16,549 nt of DNA from Candidatus Omnitrophota bacterium (GCA_028702395.1 JAQVOV010000008.1:1-16549); one strand, 5' to 3'; numbered from the stretch's first letter, positions 1 through 7,234 are shown. The notes: a model not told the origin generated them from the sequence alone. A program made the numbers and translations.

Positions 1-821
1 TGAGTATGTCCTGATGGAAACCCAAAAAGGACCGGATAGCCCTCATCCTTGAACCATTTTTTTATCTGAGAAATAATATCCTTTTCTTTTTCATAGCAAT
101 TCAACATTCTTCCGAAAAGAATACCTTTGATATTTTTGAATTTTTTTTCTTCTTTCAAAGCCCGAAGCAGATCATTTATTGACTCAGGAGTCTCTTCAAC
201 ATCTTCAAGAAAAAGGACCTTATCCCTATCCTGTAAAGCATATTCTTCGTTTAGGGATTCTTCTATCTTTGACAAGTTCCCGCCTACCAGCATGCCTGTT
301 GCTACTCCTTCAACTATCGTCTGTATGTTTTTATGTCTTATTATTGCCCCTGTAATATCATCTCCTATCATCCTTAAAAGCCAGTTAATTGTATGAAGAT
401 GCATCCCCTCGAACATTTCTCCTGAAACAACAGGCCCGTGAAAAACTATTGCATTAGTTGCCCATTGAAGATACAAAAGTATTACTGTTATATCACTATA
501 CCCTACAAATATTTTTGGGTTTTCCTGAATTATCTGTTTATTAAGATAAGGAATGATGGCTGATGAACCGGATCCTGCTTTTGCACAAAATATTGCTTTG
601 ACTTGTTTATCTGCGAACATTCTGTTTATTTGAAACGCCCGTTGTTTATCATGCCCTAATGTTGACCAGCATTTATTGAATATTGCTTTTTCATATTTAA
701 CCTTAAACCCCAGTTTACGCAAAAGTATTACGCCTCTTTTAAAATTATCTTTATCAAAAGAGCTTGCTGGTGCAACAATACCTATTGTGTCACCTGGTTT
801 AAGTTTTTCAAGCTTTTTCAT
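1..821 (-). CDS. ldcA: LD-carboxypeptidase (peptidase family S66), 3' end cut off by the window edge
   Basis: Cytoplasmic serine peptidase of family S66, which cuts the L,D bond of murein tetrapeptides during peptidoglycan recycling. I translated it by hand from an ATG at 821; 273 codons are visible before the window edge. The Ser-Glu-His triad of the family can be placed: S109 in GYSD (107-110), E206 in LEDVEE (205-210) and H272 in FPSGHT (268-273). The N-terminus KPGDTIGIVAPAS is typical. The usual RGGYG loop is diverged to AKAGSGSS (80-87). An in-frame TAA lies about 17 codons upstream with no other usable start between, so ATG 821 is the probable start although no Shine-Dalgarno sequence precedes it. 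It is separated by 182 bp from the degenerate acetate kinase upstream and has a candidate promoter of its own. Family assignment is firm; only the last few percent of the protein is missing. Confidence 0.93.
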   Translation of the reverse strand, partial: MKKLEKLKPGDTIGIVAPASSFDKDNFKRGVILLRKLGFKVKYEKAIFNKCWSTLGHDKQRAFQINRMFADKQVKAIFCAKAGSGSSAIIPYLNKQIIQENPKIFVGYSDITVILLYLQWATNAIVFHGPVVSGEMFEGMHLHTINWLLRMIGDDITGAIIRHKNIQTIVEGVATGMLVGGNLSKIEESLNEEYALQDRDKVLFLEDVEETPESINDLLRALKEEKKFKNIKGILFGRMLNCYEKEKDIISQIKKWFKDEGYPVLFGFPSGHT

Positions 822-830
822 ATATGGTTC

Positions 831-859
831 ATTGTATCTTTTACCAACAAAAAAGGCAA
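831..859 (-). promoter_or_regulatory. Candidate sigma70 promoter of the LD-carboxypeptidase gene, near-leaderless
   Basis: Read on the minus strand: TTGCCT (859-854), a 17-bp spacer and TACAAT (836-831). A start 6-8 nt downstream of the -10 box would fall at about 825-823, only 2-4 nt before the ATG at 821, and no Shine-Dalgarno sequence is present. This is a pattern match in AT-rich DNA. Confidence 0.45.
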
Positions 860-1003
860 GGGAAAAGAGTTATATAAAGAACTTTTGCCATTGCACTAAA
901 TTTGTACAATAAAAACTAAAGCTTCATGGCGTTTACAGGTTTTTTGGTCTACCTAAAGAATAATGTTGCTAGAAAAAATGATCATTGAAATTAAAAACTT
1001 TTT

Positions 1004-2089
1004 CTATTTTGATTTAATGGTCTTTATTGTTTTATGTGCTATGATCTCTGCGAGAGTTTGATAATTGATACTTACTTTTATATCTGATTCATGGGTAGTT
1101 AATTCTACAAAAACACCATCTTCTTCCCAAGGCAAGCATTTGGGATTAATTCCAAGAAAAGAAATATCTTTCAATAACTTACAAATAATAGGAAAAAATG
1201 TTTTGGTTTCACTTCCAGATATAACAAGGTGATCAATCCCTCCTAAAACAGAAATAGCTTCCCCTAAATATTTTAATATCTGATTTCTATAGACATCAAA
1301 AGCCAATGTTACTTTATCATCCTTACCATATAATTTAATTAACTCTTGTATTTTAATATCATAACCTGTTAGTCCATAAAATCCACTTTGCCTTTTTAAT
1401 ATATCGTCTATTTTGAACAAACTATTCCCATACCTTTTCATTAAATAAAATACGATACCGGAATCCAGGTCCCCGCAACTTGAAGCACTCATAATACCTT
1501 CTAACGGAGTATACCCCAAACTTATAGAGTATGGCTTTTGCCCTAAAGCAGAACAAACTGTTGTTTTACTGTCAAATACAATAGAAACAAGTTTGCTTTT
1601 CAGACTTACCAATTCCGCATTATCCTCATGAAAAATGCCATGGAACCCATATCTTTTAAAGCTATTATTTTTTGATAGTTCAACCGGAATAGCATAACAT
1701 TTTTCTTCATCAGGCAATTTACTGAAAAAGGTTGTTTCAAAAAAAACAAACATATTTATACCTCGAAAAAAATCATAGAAATTTTTTATTACTTTTCCAA
1801 GTGTTGGTATATATAAAGGGAAACTTCCCGTTAATTTCCGAAGCTTTTCCATGAAATATGGTGTAACTTTTGTTGTTGTTTTAAAAACATCCCCTCCAAA
1901 AACAGCTCTAAAAGATATAGCTTTTACCTTTTTATTTTTACAAATTCTTTTCATTACTGCTCTGAAATTAACTTTCCCATCGAACTGATCCATATTTAAC
2001 ACCTCAGAAAAGATCTCCTCACAATTATTCTTAGTATTAACCATGCTTATTTTAACTAAACTTATGTTTGGATCTACCACTAGTATCAT
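1004..2089 (-). CDS. Degenerate acetate kinase paralogue, probably catalytically inactive
   Basis: 361-residue protein of the acetate/sugar kinase (ASKHA) fold, about 40 residues shorter than the kinase encoded just upstream. Kinship shows in RAVFGGDVF (61-69, for HRVVHGGxxF), YGFHG (147-151), LGYTPLEGIM (191-200, for MGFTPLEGLM), CGDLDSGIVFY (205-215) and SGFYGLTG (235-242). Key acetate kinase residues are gone: the N-terminal NAGSSS loop reads DPNISL (6-11), LAPxHNP is absent, the catalytic Asp of FDTxFH is E118, the HLGNG phosphate loop reads FDSKT (172-176), TRSGD reads SSCGD (203-207) so the active-site Arg is lost, and TNEE reads NYQT (342-345). R61 and H150 remain. The start is set by AAGGAG 7 nt before the ATG, and only 1 nt separates it from the upstream kinase stop. 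The intact ORF argues for a retained role, perhaps as a regulatory partner subunit; that is inference. Confidence 0.82.
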   Translation of the reverse strand: MILVVDPNISLVKISMVNTKNNCEEIFSEVLNMDQFDGKVNFRAVMKRICKNKKVKAISFRAVFGGDVFKTTTKVTPYFMEKLRKLTGSFPLYIPTLGKVIKNFYDFFRGINMFVFFETTFFSKLPDEEKCYAIPVELSKNNSFKRYGFHGIFHEDNAELVSLKSKLVSIVFDSKTTVCSALGQKPYSISLGYTPLEGIMSASSCGDLDSGIVFYLMKRYGNSLFKIDDILKRQSGFYGLTGYDIKIQELIKLYGKDDKVTLAFDVYRNQILKYLGEAISVLGGIDHLVISGSETKTFFPIICKLLKDISFLGINPKCLPWEEDGVFVELTTHESDIKVSINYQTLAEIIAHKTIKTIKSK

Positions 2090-2090
2090 A

Positions 2091-3299
2091 TTAAAACTCC
2101 TTATAAGCTTCTTTAGCTATCATGATCTCTTCATTTGTTGGGACGATCAATATCTTTGTCTGCGAATTATCAGATGAAATATCCTTGATTCCCTCTGTAT
2201 ATTTTATATTTTTATCTTGATCTATACTTATTCCTAAAAACTCTAACCCTTGAACGACCTTCTTCCTGACATCTGAACTTTCCTGCCCTATTGAATCTGT
2301 AAAAATAAGAATATCTGATTTTTTTAATAATAAACTGTAAAATCCTATGTATTTTTTTATTCTTTTTATATACATCTTAAATGTTTTATGGGCCTTATCT
2401 TCATGCTTTGTTTTATGAATAACATCCCGTAAATCCGAAGAATCTTCAAACAGTCCCAATATCCCGCTTTTGTTATTTAAAATCGAGTTTATTTTTTCTA
2501 TCGAATATTGTTCCTTAAACATAATATAAAAAACCAACCCCAGATCAACGTCCCCACATCGTGTATTCATGATCAATCCTTCTAAAGGAGTAAACCCCAT
2601 GGAATTGTTTATAGATTCGCCGTTTTTTATTGCGCAAATACTTGCCCCGCCTGTTCCAAGATGACAACTTATAATACGCTGCGTTGTTTCCTTTTTATCT
2701 AAAAACCTGCAAGCCTGCTGCATAACATATTTATGCGATAGTCCATGAAAGCCCATTTTCCTTATTCCATATTTCTCAATAACATCTAAAGGCAACGCAT
2801 AAGTTGCTAACGAAGCTGGTATGGTCTTATGAAAAGTTGTATCAAAAACAATATATTGCGGAACACTTGCATAAGCATCCATACATTTTTTTATCAACTC
2901 AAATGCTATCGGATTATGTATTGGAGCAAGTTCTAATGTTTTTTCTAGTTTTTTAATTGCTCTTTTTGTTACTTTAGTTGTATCTGTAAAAAATTTTCCT
3001 GGATGAACATATCTATGAGCAAAAGCAGCTATCTTAAGATCCGGATTGCTTAAATGATCTTTTTCAAGCAATTTCATTATCTCATTAAAAGCACAAACAT
3101 GACTAGGCAAATCTTTATACACAACTGTTTCTTTTTCAAAAACAACATGCTTAATAACTGATTTTTTATTGGTTTTAATACCTACACGTTGAGCCTCTCC
3201 GCAAATACATTCTTTTTCATCAGGCATTTGGATCAATTTATATTTTAATGAAGAACTACCGCAATTTAAGACTAATATCATTTTTTTTTTAGATTTCAT
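2091..3299 (-). CDS. ackA: Acetate kinase (or related short-chain acyl kinase)
   Basis: 402-residue acetate kinase-family protein, expected to interconvert acetyl phosphate + ADP and acetate + ATP in the cytoplasm, normally as a dimer. Family motifs in order: LNCGSSSLK (11-19), AHRYVHPG (94-101, conserved R96), LAPIHNP (124-130), FDTTFH (152-157, D153), YGIRKMGFHGLSH (177-189, H185), CHLGTGG (212-218), MGFTPLEGLIMNTRCGDVD (234-252, R247), SGILG (278-282) and PTNEEIMIA (387-395). Odd points: the phosphate-loop Asn of HLGNG is T216, TRSGD is TRCGD, and the nucleotide-loop GIGENS reads SIGQESS (336-342). The start is ATG 3299 with GGTGGAG 5 nt upstream, overlapping the end of the upstream M20-like gene by 11 nt, so the two are probably translationally coupled. 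A longer reading frame to 3359 lies inside that gene and is not preferred. No phosphotransacetylase gene is in view, so the substrate is not proven. Confidence 0.88.
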   Translation of the reverse strand: MKSKKKMILVLNCGSSSLKYKLIQMPDEKECICGEAQRVGIKTNKKSVIKHVVFEKETVVYKDLPSHVCAFNEIMKLLEKDHLSNPDLKIAAFAHRYVHPGKFFTDTTKVTKRAIKKLEKTLELAPIHNPIAFELIKKCMDAYASVPQYIVFDTTFHKTIPASLATYALPLDVIEKYGIRKMGFHGLSHKYVMQQACRFLDKKETTQRIISCHLGTGGASICAIKNGESINNSMGFTPLEGLIMNTRCGDVDLGLVFYIMFKEQYSIEKINSILNNKSGILGLFEDSSDLRDVIHKTKHEDKAHKTFKMYIKRIKKYIGFYSLLLKKSDILIFTDSIGQESSDVRKKVVQGLEFLGISIDQDKNIKYTEGIKDISSDNSQTKILIVPTNEEIMIAKEAYKEF

Positions 3300-4506
3300 C
3301 TGAACTCCACCCAAAAGTAGGAATACCAATACTTCTATGAACAATAAAAGCCTGTTCATAAACTGTTTTTAATAATTCATTAACAGAAATTGTTTCCTTT
3401 AGCATCTCAATATCATCTTCACTTCCAGCACCAAACCCTATTGTTGGAATCCCAAGTTCTGAAAAAAGATATGCCCCTTCTGTTACTATCTTCTTCCAAT
3501 AATCAATCGAGACATTCGATCGATTTTCTTTTAACGCATCCATGGCAGTTACAACGAAATTATGATGACTTTCAATTTTCCAGGGCCTGAATTCCTTTTT
3601 AGAAACTATAGACATACCTGTATATGTTCTTATTTTTTCTTTTACTAACGCTGTGCTTACCTGAAGATCCGGCTGCCCCTTATAAACATCCTTTGCTATA
3701 CTTTTTGCTTTTTTTAGTATGTTAACAGAATTTTCTTCCGGCACAAACCCCCTTTCAACTACTACCTTAAATTCTTTATAATTTAAAGGCTGTCGACTTC
3801 TGTTAATACCTACATTTTTTATTGAAAGGTTTGAATCTCCTACAAGCGCATTCTGCGGCAAACCTTTTGAAAACCTCTCTAGTTCATTTATTAATGGGAA
3901 CATAGCTCCCAACATATTTATCCCTTTATTTTCCAAGAGGGTTGTTCCAAGAGTACCTTTAACAACTATCTCATACTCCAAACGACCTTTATGCCCAACA
4001 TTAATGTTTCTTGCTGTAGGCTCACAAAGAATAATCCCTTTTATTTTAGATAGTTTTTCTTTTAATGAATTTTCAAACAAATATCTTATTCCATAATCAC
4101 CGGAATTCAATCTAGGAATACAACAAACATACAAATTCCCATCTAAAGGCAGAAGTGATGATTTTAAAAGAGAGCCTACATAAATACTCGTTAATAGCCC
4201 TGCCTTAAACGCTATCATGTTATTTTTTTTTAACTCCATATTATTAGAATTTGCTAGATCCTGATAATCAATATTAGCTATCAAAACAAGTGGGGATTTA
4301 TTTGAATGTCCTTTGATCATACCTACAATATTTCCAAGACCATCTATTTTGATACTATCATATTCAAGTTTTCTCATTTCATCTGAGATCATTTTAGAGA
4401 AACTCGAGATATTTGATTCTGATAAATTAGCATTTTTTACCTTTAAATATAGATCATTTAAAGGTTTTTTCATCTTTTCTACCTGATTTTTTAATAACCT
4501 TTGCAT
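3289..4506 (-). CDS. M20-family (YgeY/ArgE/DapE-like) protein lacking metal ligands; probable pseudoenzyme
   Basis: 405-residue protein aligning along its length with the M20 dizinc amidohydrolase/peptidase family. YgeY is the closest relative I recognise: IDGLGNIVGMI (54-64), CEPT..NVGHKGRLEYEIVVKG (161-184), RPWKIESHHNF (307-317), ELGIPTIGFGAG (350-361). Placed against YgeY from memory, the metal and catalytic positions are nearly all replaced: AHID reads ANID (77-80, His to N78), the bridging Asp of SDxxGG is A99, the QEE pair with the catalytic base is N134-S135, the dimer-domain HGS His is T188, and the C-terminal EAHAPNE His is E367. Only D80 and E162 survive. The fold seems intact without the dizinc centre, so hydrolysis is unlikely. 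The start is ATG 4506, preceded by AGAGG. It follows the XRE-cupin gene by 78 bp and overlaps the acetate kinase start by 11 nt. Its function is unknown; a ligand-binding or scaffold role is a guess. Confidence 0.85.
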   Translation of the reverse strand: MQRLLKNQVEKMKKPLNDLYLKVKNANLSESNISSFSKMISDEMRKLEYDSIKIDGLGNIVGMIKGHSNKSPLVLIANIDYQDLANSNNMELKKNNMIAFKAGLLTSIYVGSLLKSSLLPLDGNLYVCCIPRLNSGDYGIRYLFENSLKEKLSKIKGIILCEPTARNINVGHKGRLEYEIVVKGTLGTTLLENKGINMLGAMFPLINELERFSKGLPQNALVGDSNLSIKNVGINRSRQPLNYKEFKVVVERGFVPEENSVNILKKAKSIAKDVYKGQPDLQVSTALVKEKIRTYTGMSIVSKKEFRPWKIESHHNFVVTAMDALKENRSNVSIDYWKKIVTEGAYLFSELGIPTIGFGAGSEDDIEMLKETISVNELLKTVYEQAFIVHRSIGIPTFGWSSDEI

Positions 4507-4532
4507 ATCATACCTCTTTCTTTTAATTTTAT

Positions 4533-4567
4533 TTAAGTTATACTTAATAATATAAACATATACTTAA
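4533..4567. promoter_or_regulatory. Candidate operator: palindrome plus direct repeat between regulator and M20-like gene
   Basis: A perfect palindrome with 6-bp arms, TTAAGT-TAT-ACTTAA, lies at 4533-4547. The 9-mer TATACTTAA at 4539-4547 recurs exactly at 4559-4567, a spacing of 20 bp, about two helical turns. A 7-of-9 relative, TCAAGTATT on the plus strand, lies at 5191-5199 over the -35 box of the regulator promoter. This is what I would expect for a site of the adjacent XRE-cupin protein, but the DNA here is very AT-rich. Confidence 0.4.
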
Positions 4568-4584
4568 CATTTTTCGCAAAAAAT

Positions 4585-5136
4585 TTAGAACGTTGGCGGG
4601 GTTACAACCCAAACTGCTTCCGTGATCCCTCTATCAATATTTTTAAATTGGTGGGGTGTGTTCGAATTAAAATACAGACTATCCCCCTTTCTTAAAATAT
4701 AGTTAACATCATTAAGCATAACTTCTAATGTACCTTTAATAATTAACACAAATTCCTGTCCAAAATGTTTATACATAGCTTTACCTGAAGAGGCCTTTGG
4801 ATCGAGCTTAAACAATAAAGGCTCCATTTGCTTATTATAATCCTTTGATGTTAACAAAAACATTTGAACGCCTTCTTTCAAGGAATTCAGGCTTTTTCTA
4901 TCAGCCTTACGTAAAAAAGGATTATTTGTTTGTACAATATTTTCACCCACTAAAGCACTAACGGTTGAATCAAGAGCTGTAGCAATTTTCTTTAACGTCT
5001 CCAGAGAAGGTGCTACTTTTCCTGTTTCTAATTGAGAGATCAAGCTTGCACTGACTCCAACCTTAGAAGCTAACCCTCTTAAGCTCAGATCTTTTTCTTT
5101 TCTCAAGTTTTTTACATTTATTCCAACTATCTTCAT
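4585..5136 (-). CDS. XRE-family helix-turn-helix regulator with C-terminal cupin domain
   Basis: 183-residue transcription factor. An XRE HTH covers about residues 7-62 (LRKEKDLSLRGLASKVGVSA, then SLISQLETGKVAPSLETLKKI), and a small cupin_2 barrel covers about 105-178 (HFGQEFVLIIKGTLEVML, then GDSLYFNSNTPHQFKN) with possible metal or ligand contacts H124, E128 and H162. Proteins of this build (SutR/PuuR-like) bind a small metabolite in the cupin and usually control neighbouring metabolic genes and themselves. The start is ATG 5136, because GGAGG (5141-5145) sits 4 nt upstream and the HTH begins at once; a longer frame to 5184 would start at a TTG without a binding site. It is the first gene of the cluster with the M20-like protein and the two acetate kinase homologues. 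The effector is not identifiable from sequence. Confidence 0.93.
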   Translation of the reverse strand: MKIVGINVKNLRKEKDLSLRGLASKVGVSASLISQLETGKVAPSLETLKKIATALDSTVSALVGENIVQTNNPFLRKADRKSLNSLKEGVQMFLLTSKDYNKQMEPLLFKLDPKASSGKAMYKHFGQEFVLIIKGTLEVMLNDVNYILRKGDSLYFNSNTPHQFKNIDRGITEAVWVVTPPTF

Positions 5137-5165
5137 TGTGCCTCCATCCATAGAATATACCGCAT

Positions 5166-5194
5166 AGGATACATCACAAAGCAAACATTGTCAA
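5166..5194 (-). promoter_or_regulatory. Sigma70-type promoter of the XRE-cupin regulator
   Basis: On the minus strand: a perfect TTGACA (5194-5189), a 17-bp spacer and TATCCT (5171-5166), about 30 bp upstream of the ATG at 5136. The -35 box overlaps TCAAGTATT (plus strand, 5191-5199), similar to the 9-mers repeated before the next gene, which suggests autoregulation. Confidence 0.65.
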
Positions 5195-5297
5195 GTATTG
5201 TTTAACTTTTTTTTATTTGTTAAGCATTAATTAACACAAGATCTCCCCCTTTTGTCTGCCCCTCGCCGACATTAAACTCTTTGTTAAAAAAAGAAGG

Positions 5298-5317
5298 AAA
5301 AAAACTTGCGCAGGCAA
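5298..5317 (-). terminator. Weak candidate intrinsic terminator after the GH15 gene
   Basis: On the minus strand TTGC-CTGC-GCAA (5317-5306) could form a 4-bp stem with a 4-nt loop. One base later comes a run of seven T (5304-5298). It lies about 35 bp past the GH15 stop codon. The stem is too short for confidence. The rest of the 215-bp gap holds only the regulator promoter and A/T runs. Confidence 0.3.
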
Positions 5318-5351
5318 CACAGCTCTACTTTAAAAAAAAATAAGCTCTGTA

Positions 5352-7154
5352 TTATTTTTTTAAGCAAAAAACATCACGCCAATTGTACTCTGTTTCAAGC
5401 AAGAGAACTGTTTGCACAAAAGCTAAATGCGAATATCCTTGAGGGAAATTCCCTGTCATCCTTTTTGTTGCAATTTCAACATCTTCTGCATAAAGACCAT
5501 GTTTATTGGCAAAGCCTAAGACTTTCTCAAACATCTTTCTGGCTATGTCCTTCTCTCCTATAATAAAAAGTGCATTTATCATCCAAAAAGAACAAACTAA
5601 AAACGCGTTCTCAGGTTTACCAAAATCATCTTCGGCAATATATCTGAAAACAAAACCATCTGATGACAAATGTTTATATGCCTGTTTTACAGTACTTACT
5701 ATACGTGGGTCATTTTTATCTAAAAATCCATAGTGCAACATCAATAGATTGGATGCATCCAGATCCTCAGACCCATAATGCATAACAAATGACTGTTTTT
5801 TTTCACTCCATCCGTTTTTTAATATGTCTTCTTTTATAGAGAGTGCTAATGTTCCCCATTGCTCAACATACTCTGCCTTACCAAGCCATCTTGCGATTTT
5901 AGATGCTCTATCCATTGCAACCCAACTCATCATCTTAGAATGCACATAATGCTGCATAGGACCTCTTTTTTCCCATATGCCGCTATCTTTTTTATCCCAA
6001 CACTTTTCAACTTCTCTAACCATAGAACGAACAACAGTCCACATCTCTTCATCAAAAGAAATATCACCTGCTTTATTAACAAAAAAATAAGTGTATATTG
6101 TTTCAACAAGTGCCCCATAAATATCATTTTGTTTTTGCGTATATGCAGCATTACCTATCCTGACTGGCTTTGAATTCAAGTAACCATCCAAATGGTCCAA
6201 AGTCTTTTCTTTTAGGTCTTTTTCCCCGTTTATCCCGTACATAACAGCTATATTTTCATGTTTTAAAAGCATACGATTAAGAATAAAATTTATGAACCTA
6301 TTAGCAGAACGCATATCTCCTATACGTGCATAAAGATCAACTATCATTGAAGCATCTCTTACCCAGCAATACCTATAATCCCAATTCCTGTTTTTCCCTA
6401 TTATTTCAGGCAAAGATGTCGTAGGCGCAGCAATAACAGCTCCTGTTCTTTGATACATGAGAAGTTTTAATGTTATCATGGATCGCACAACTTCTGATCT
6501 GTATTTTTCAGGAAAATTTTTATTAAAACTCCAGTCCAGCCAATAGGTTTTTGTTTTTTCATATTCGAGCAAAGTGTTATCAACATCCATTTTAGTTAAT
6601 TTTTGATGGTAAGAAAAAATTATGCGGGCTGCTTTTTTAACTTCAATAGACTTTTTACTCAATATTTTTTTGGGACACAGGTCCGTATACATATAAAAGC
6701 TATTATACTCTCCTGTTTTGGATGATATTTTAACATACTCATCTTTAACCTCAAAAACGCTTTCACTTGTAGCATAATTTGGCTTAGGGTCAAGTTCGAA
6801 GATTATCCTTGGTTTTCCTTTAACAACTAAAATATCTCTATGGATCTCAGGAGGACAATAAAAATCATTTTTTTCTATCATATATCTAGGCATATAATCA
6901 CGCACTTCAAAAATACCATGTTTTGTTTTGAAAACTGTTTTTAAAATAGGCGTGCAGGGAATATATGCTTGTGTTATAGATATTATACCCACAGCTGATA
7001 TTTTAAAAGACCCTCCTTTTTTATCATCCAATATTTTGGCAAAAAGAGAAGGAGAGTCAAAAAAAGGCATACACAGCCAATCAATACTGCATTTGGCTGA
7101 CACCAAAGCTGCTGTAGTACAGTTGCCTATAATAGCGTAATTGTAATTATTCAT
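5352..7154 (-). CDS. Glycoside hydrolase family 15 protein (glucoamylase/trehalase type)
   Basis: 600 residues, a normal length for bacterial GH15 enzymes, which release glucose from alpha-glucans or split trehalose with inversion. The N-terminal beta-rich domain (about 1-190; IGNCTTAALVSAKCSIDWLCMPFFDSPSLFA) is the form often annotated trehalase-like. The (alpha/alpha)6 barrel follows, with RNWDYRYCWVRDAS (256-269), the general acid E395 in DSGIWEKRG (390-398), and the general base E557 in LYAEDVE (554-560) ahead of GNFPQGYSH (568-576). Both catalytic acids are present, so it should be active. There is no signal peptide, so a cytoplasmic storage-glucan or trehalose substrate is more likely; sequence alone does not separate these. 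The start is ATG 7154 with GAGG 5 nt upstream. It has its own promoter and appears to be transcribed alone. Confidence 0.93.
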   Translation of the reverse strand: MNNYNYAIIGNCTTAALVSAKCSIDWLCMPFFDSPSLFAKILDDKKGGSFKISAVGIISITQAYIPCTPILKTVFKTKHGIFEVRDYMPRYMIEKNDFYCPPEIHRDILVVKGKPRIIFELDPKPNYATSESVFEVKDEYVKISSKTGEYNSFYMYTDLCPKKILSKKSIEVKKAARIIFSYHQKLTKMDVDNTLLEYEKTKTYWLDWSFNKNFPEKYRSEVVRSMITLKLLMYQRTGAVIAAPTTSLPEIIGKNRNWDYRYCWVRDASMIVDLYARIGDMRSANRFINFILNRMLLKHENIAVMYGINGEKDLKEKTLDHLDGYLNSKPVRIGNAAYTQKQNDIYGALVETIYTYFFVNKAGDISFDEEMWTVVRSMVREVEKCWDKKDSGIWEKRGPMQHYVHSKMMSWVAMDRASKIARWLGKAEYVEQWGTLALSIKEDILKNGWSEKKQSFVMHYGSEDLDASNLLMLHYGFLDKNDPRIVSTVKQAYKHLSSDGFVFRYIAEDDFGKPENAFLVCSFWMINALFIIGEKDIARKMFEKVLGFANKHGLYAEDVEIATKRMTGNFPQGYSHLAFVQTVLLLETEYNWRDVFCLKK

Positions 7155-7197
7155 AACTACCTCTTTCGTTAATACGTTCTAAAAGATCATTATAAAC

Positions 7198-7226
7198 ATT
7201 ATATCTTTTCCTTTAAGATTACTCAA
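7198..7226 (-). promoter_or_regulatory. Near-consensus sigma70 promoter of the GH15 gene
   Basis: On the minus strand: TTGAGT (7226-7221), exactly 17 bp, then a perfect TATAAT (7203-7198). The predicted start near 7191 gives a leader of about 37 nt carrying the GAGG ribosome site. Exact 7-bp inverted repeats (7205-7211 and 7228-7234) bracket the spacer and -35 box and could be an operator. Confidence 0.75.
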
Positions 7227-7234
7227 GGGAAAAG
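7205..7234. promoter_or_regulatory. Inverted repeat over the GH15 promoter spacer, candidate operator
   Basis: Plus-strand arms CTTTTCC (7205-7211) and GGAAAAG (7228-7234) are exact reverse complements with a 16-bp gap, centred 23 bp apart. The arms enclose the -35 box and touch the -10 side of the spacer. A repressor dimer here would block RNA polymerase. It could also be chance in AT-rich DNA. Confidence 0.35.

Noticed and set aside
977..986. AATGATCATT palindrome followed by T residues after the degenerate acetate kinase, as a terminator
   Set aside because: A 10-bp palindrome without a loop cannot form a proper terminator stem, and the identical 10-mer occurs elsewhere in a different context.
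1004..2089. Calling the second acetate kinase a pseudogene
   Set aside because: The frame is intact over 361 codons with a good ribosome site and conserved fold motifs, so loss of catalysis without loss of the gene is the better description.
3300..3359. Hydrophobic 20-residue N-terminal extension of the acetate kinase, resembling a signal peptide
   Set aside because: It is the out-of-frame translation of the end of the M20-like gene; a ribosome site directly precedes the ATG at 3299, and acetate kinases are cytoplasmic.
5930..6151. 73-codon minus-strand frame
   Set aside because: It overlaps the GH15 gene in another frame and has no domain signal.
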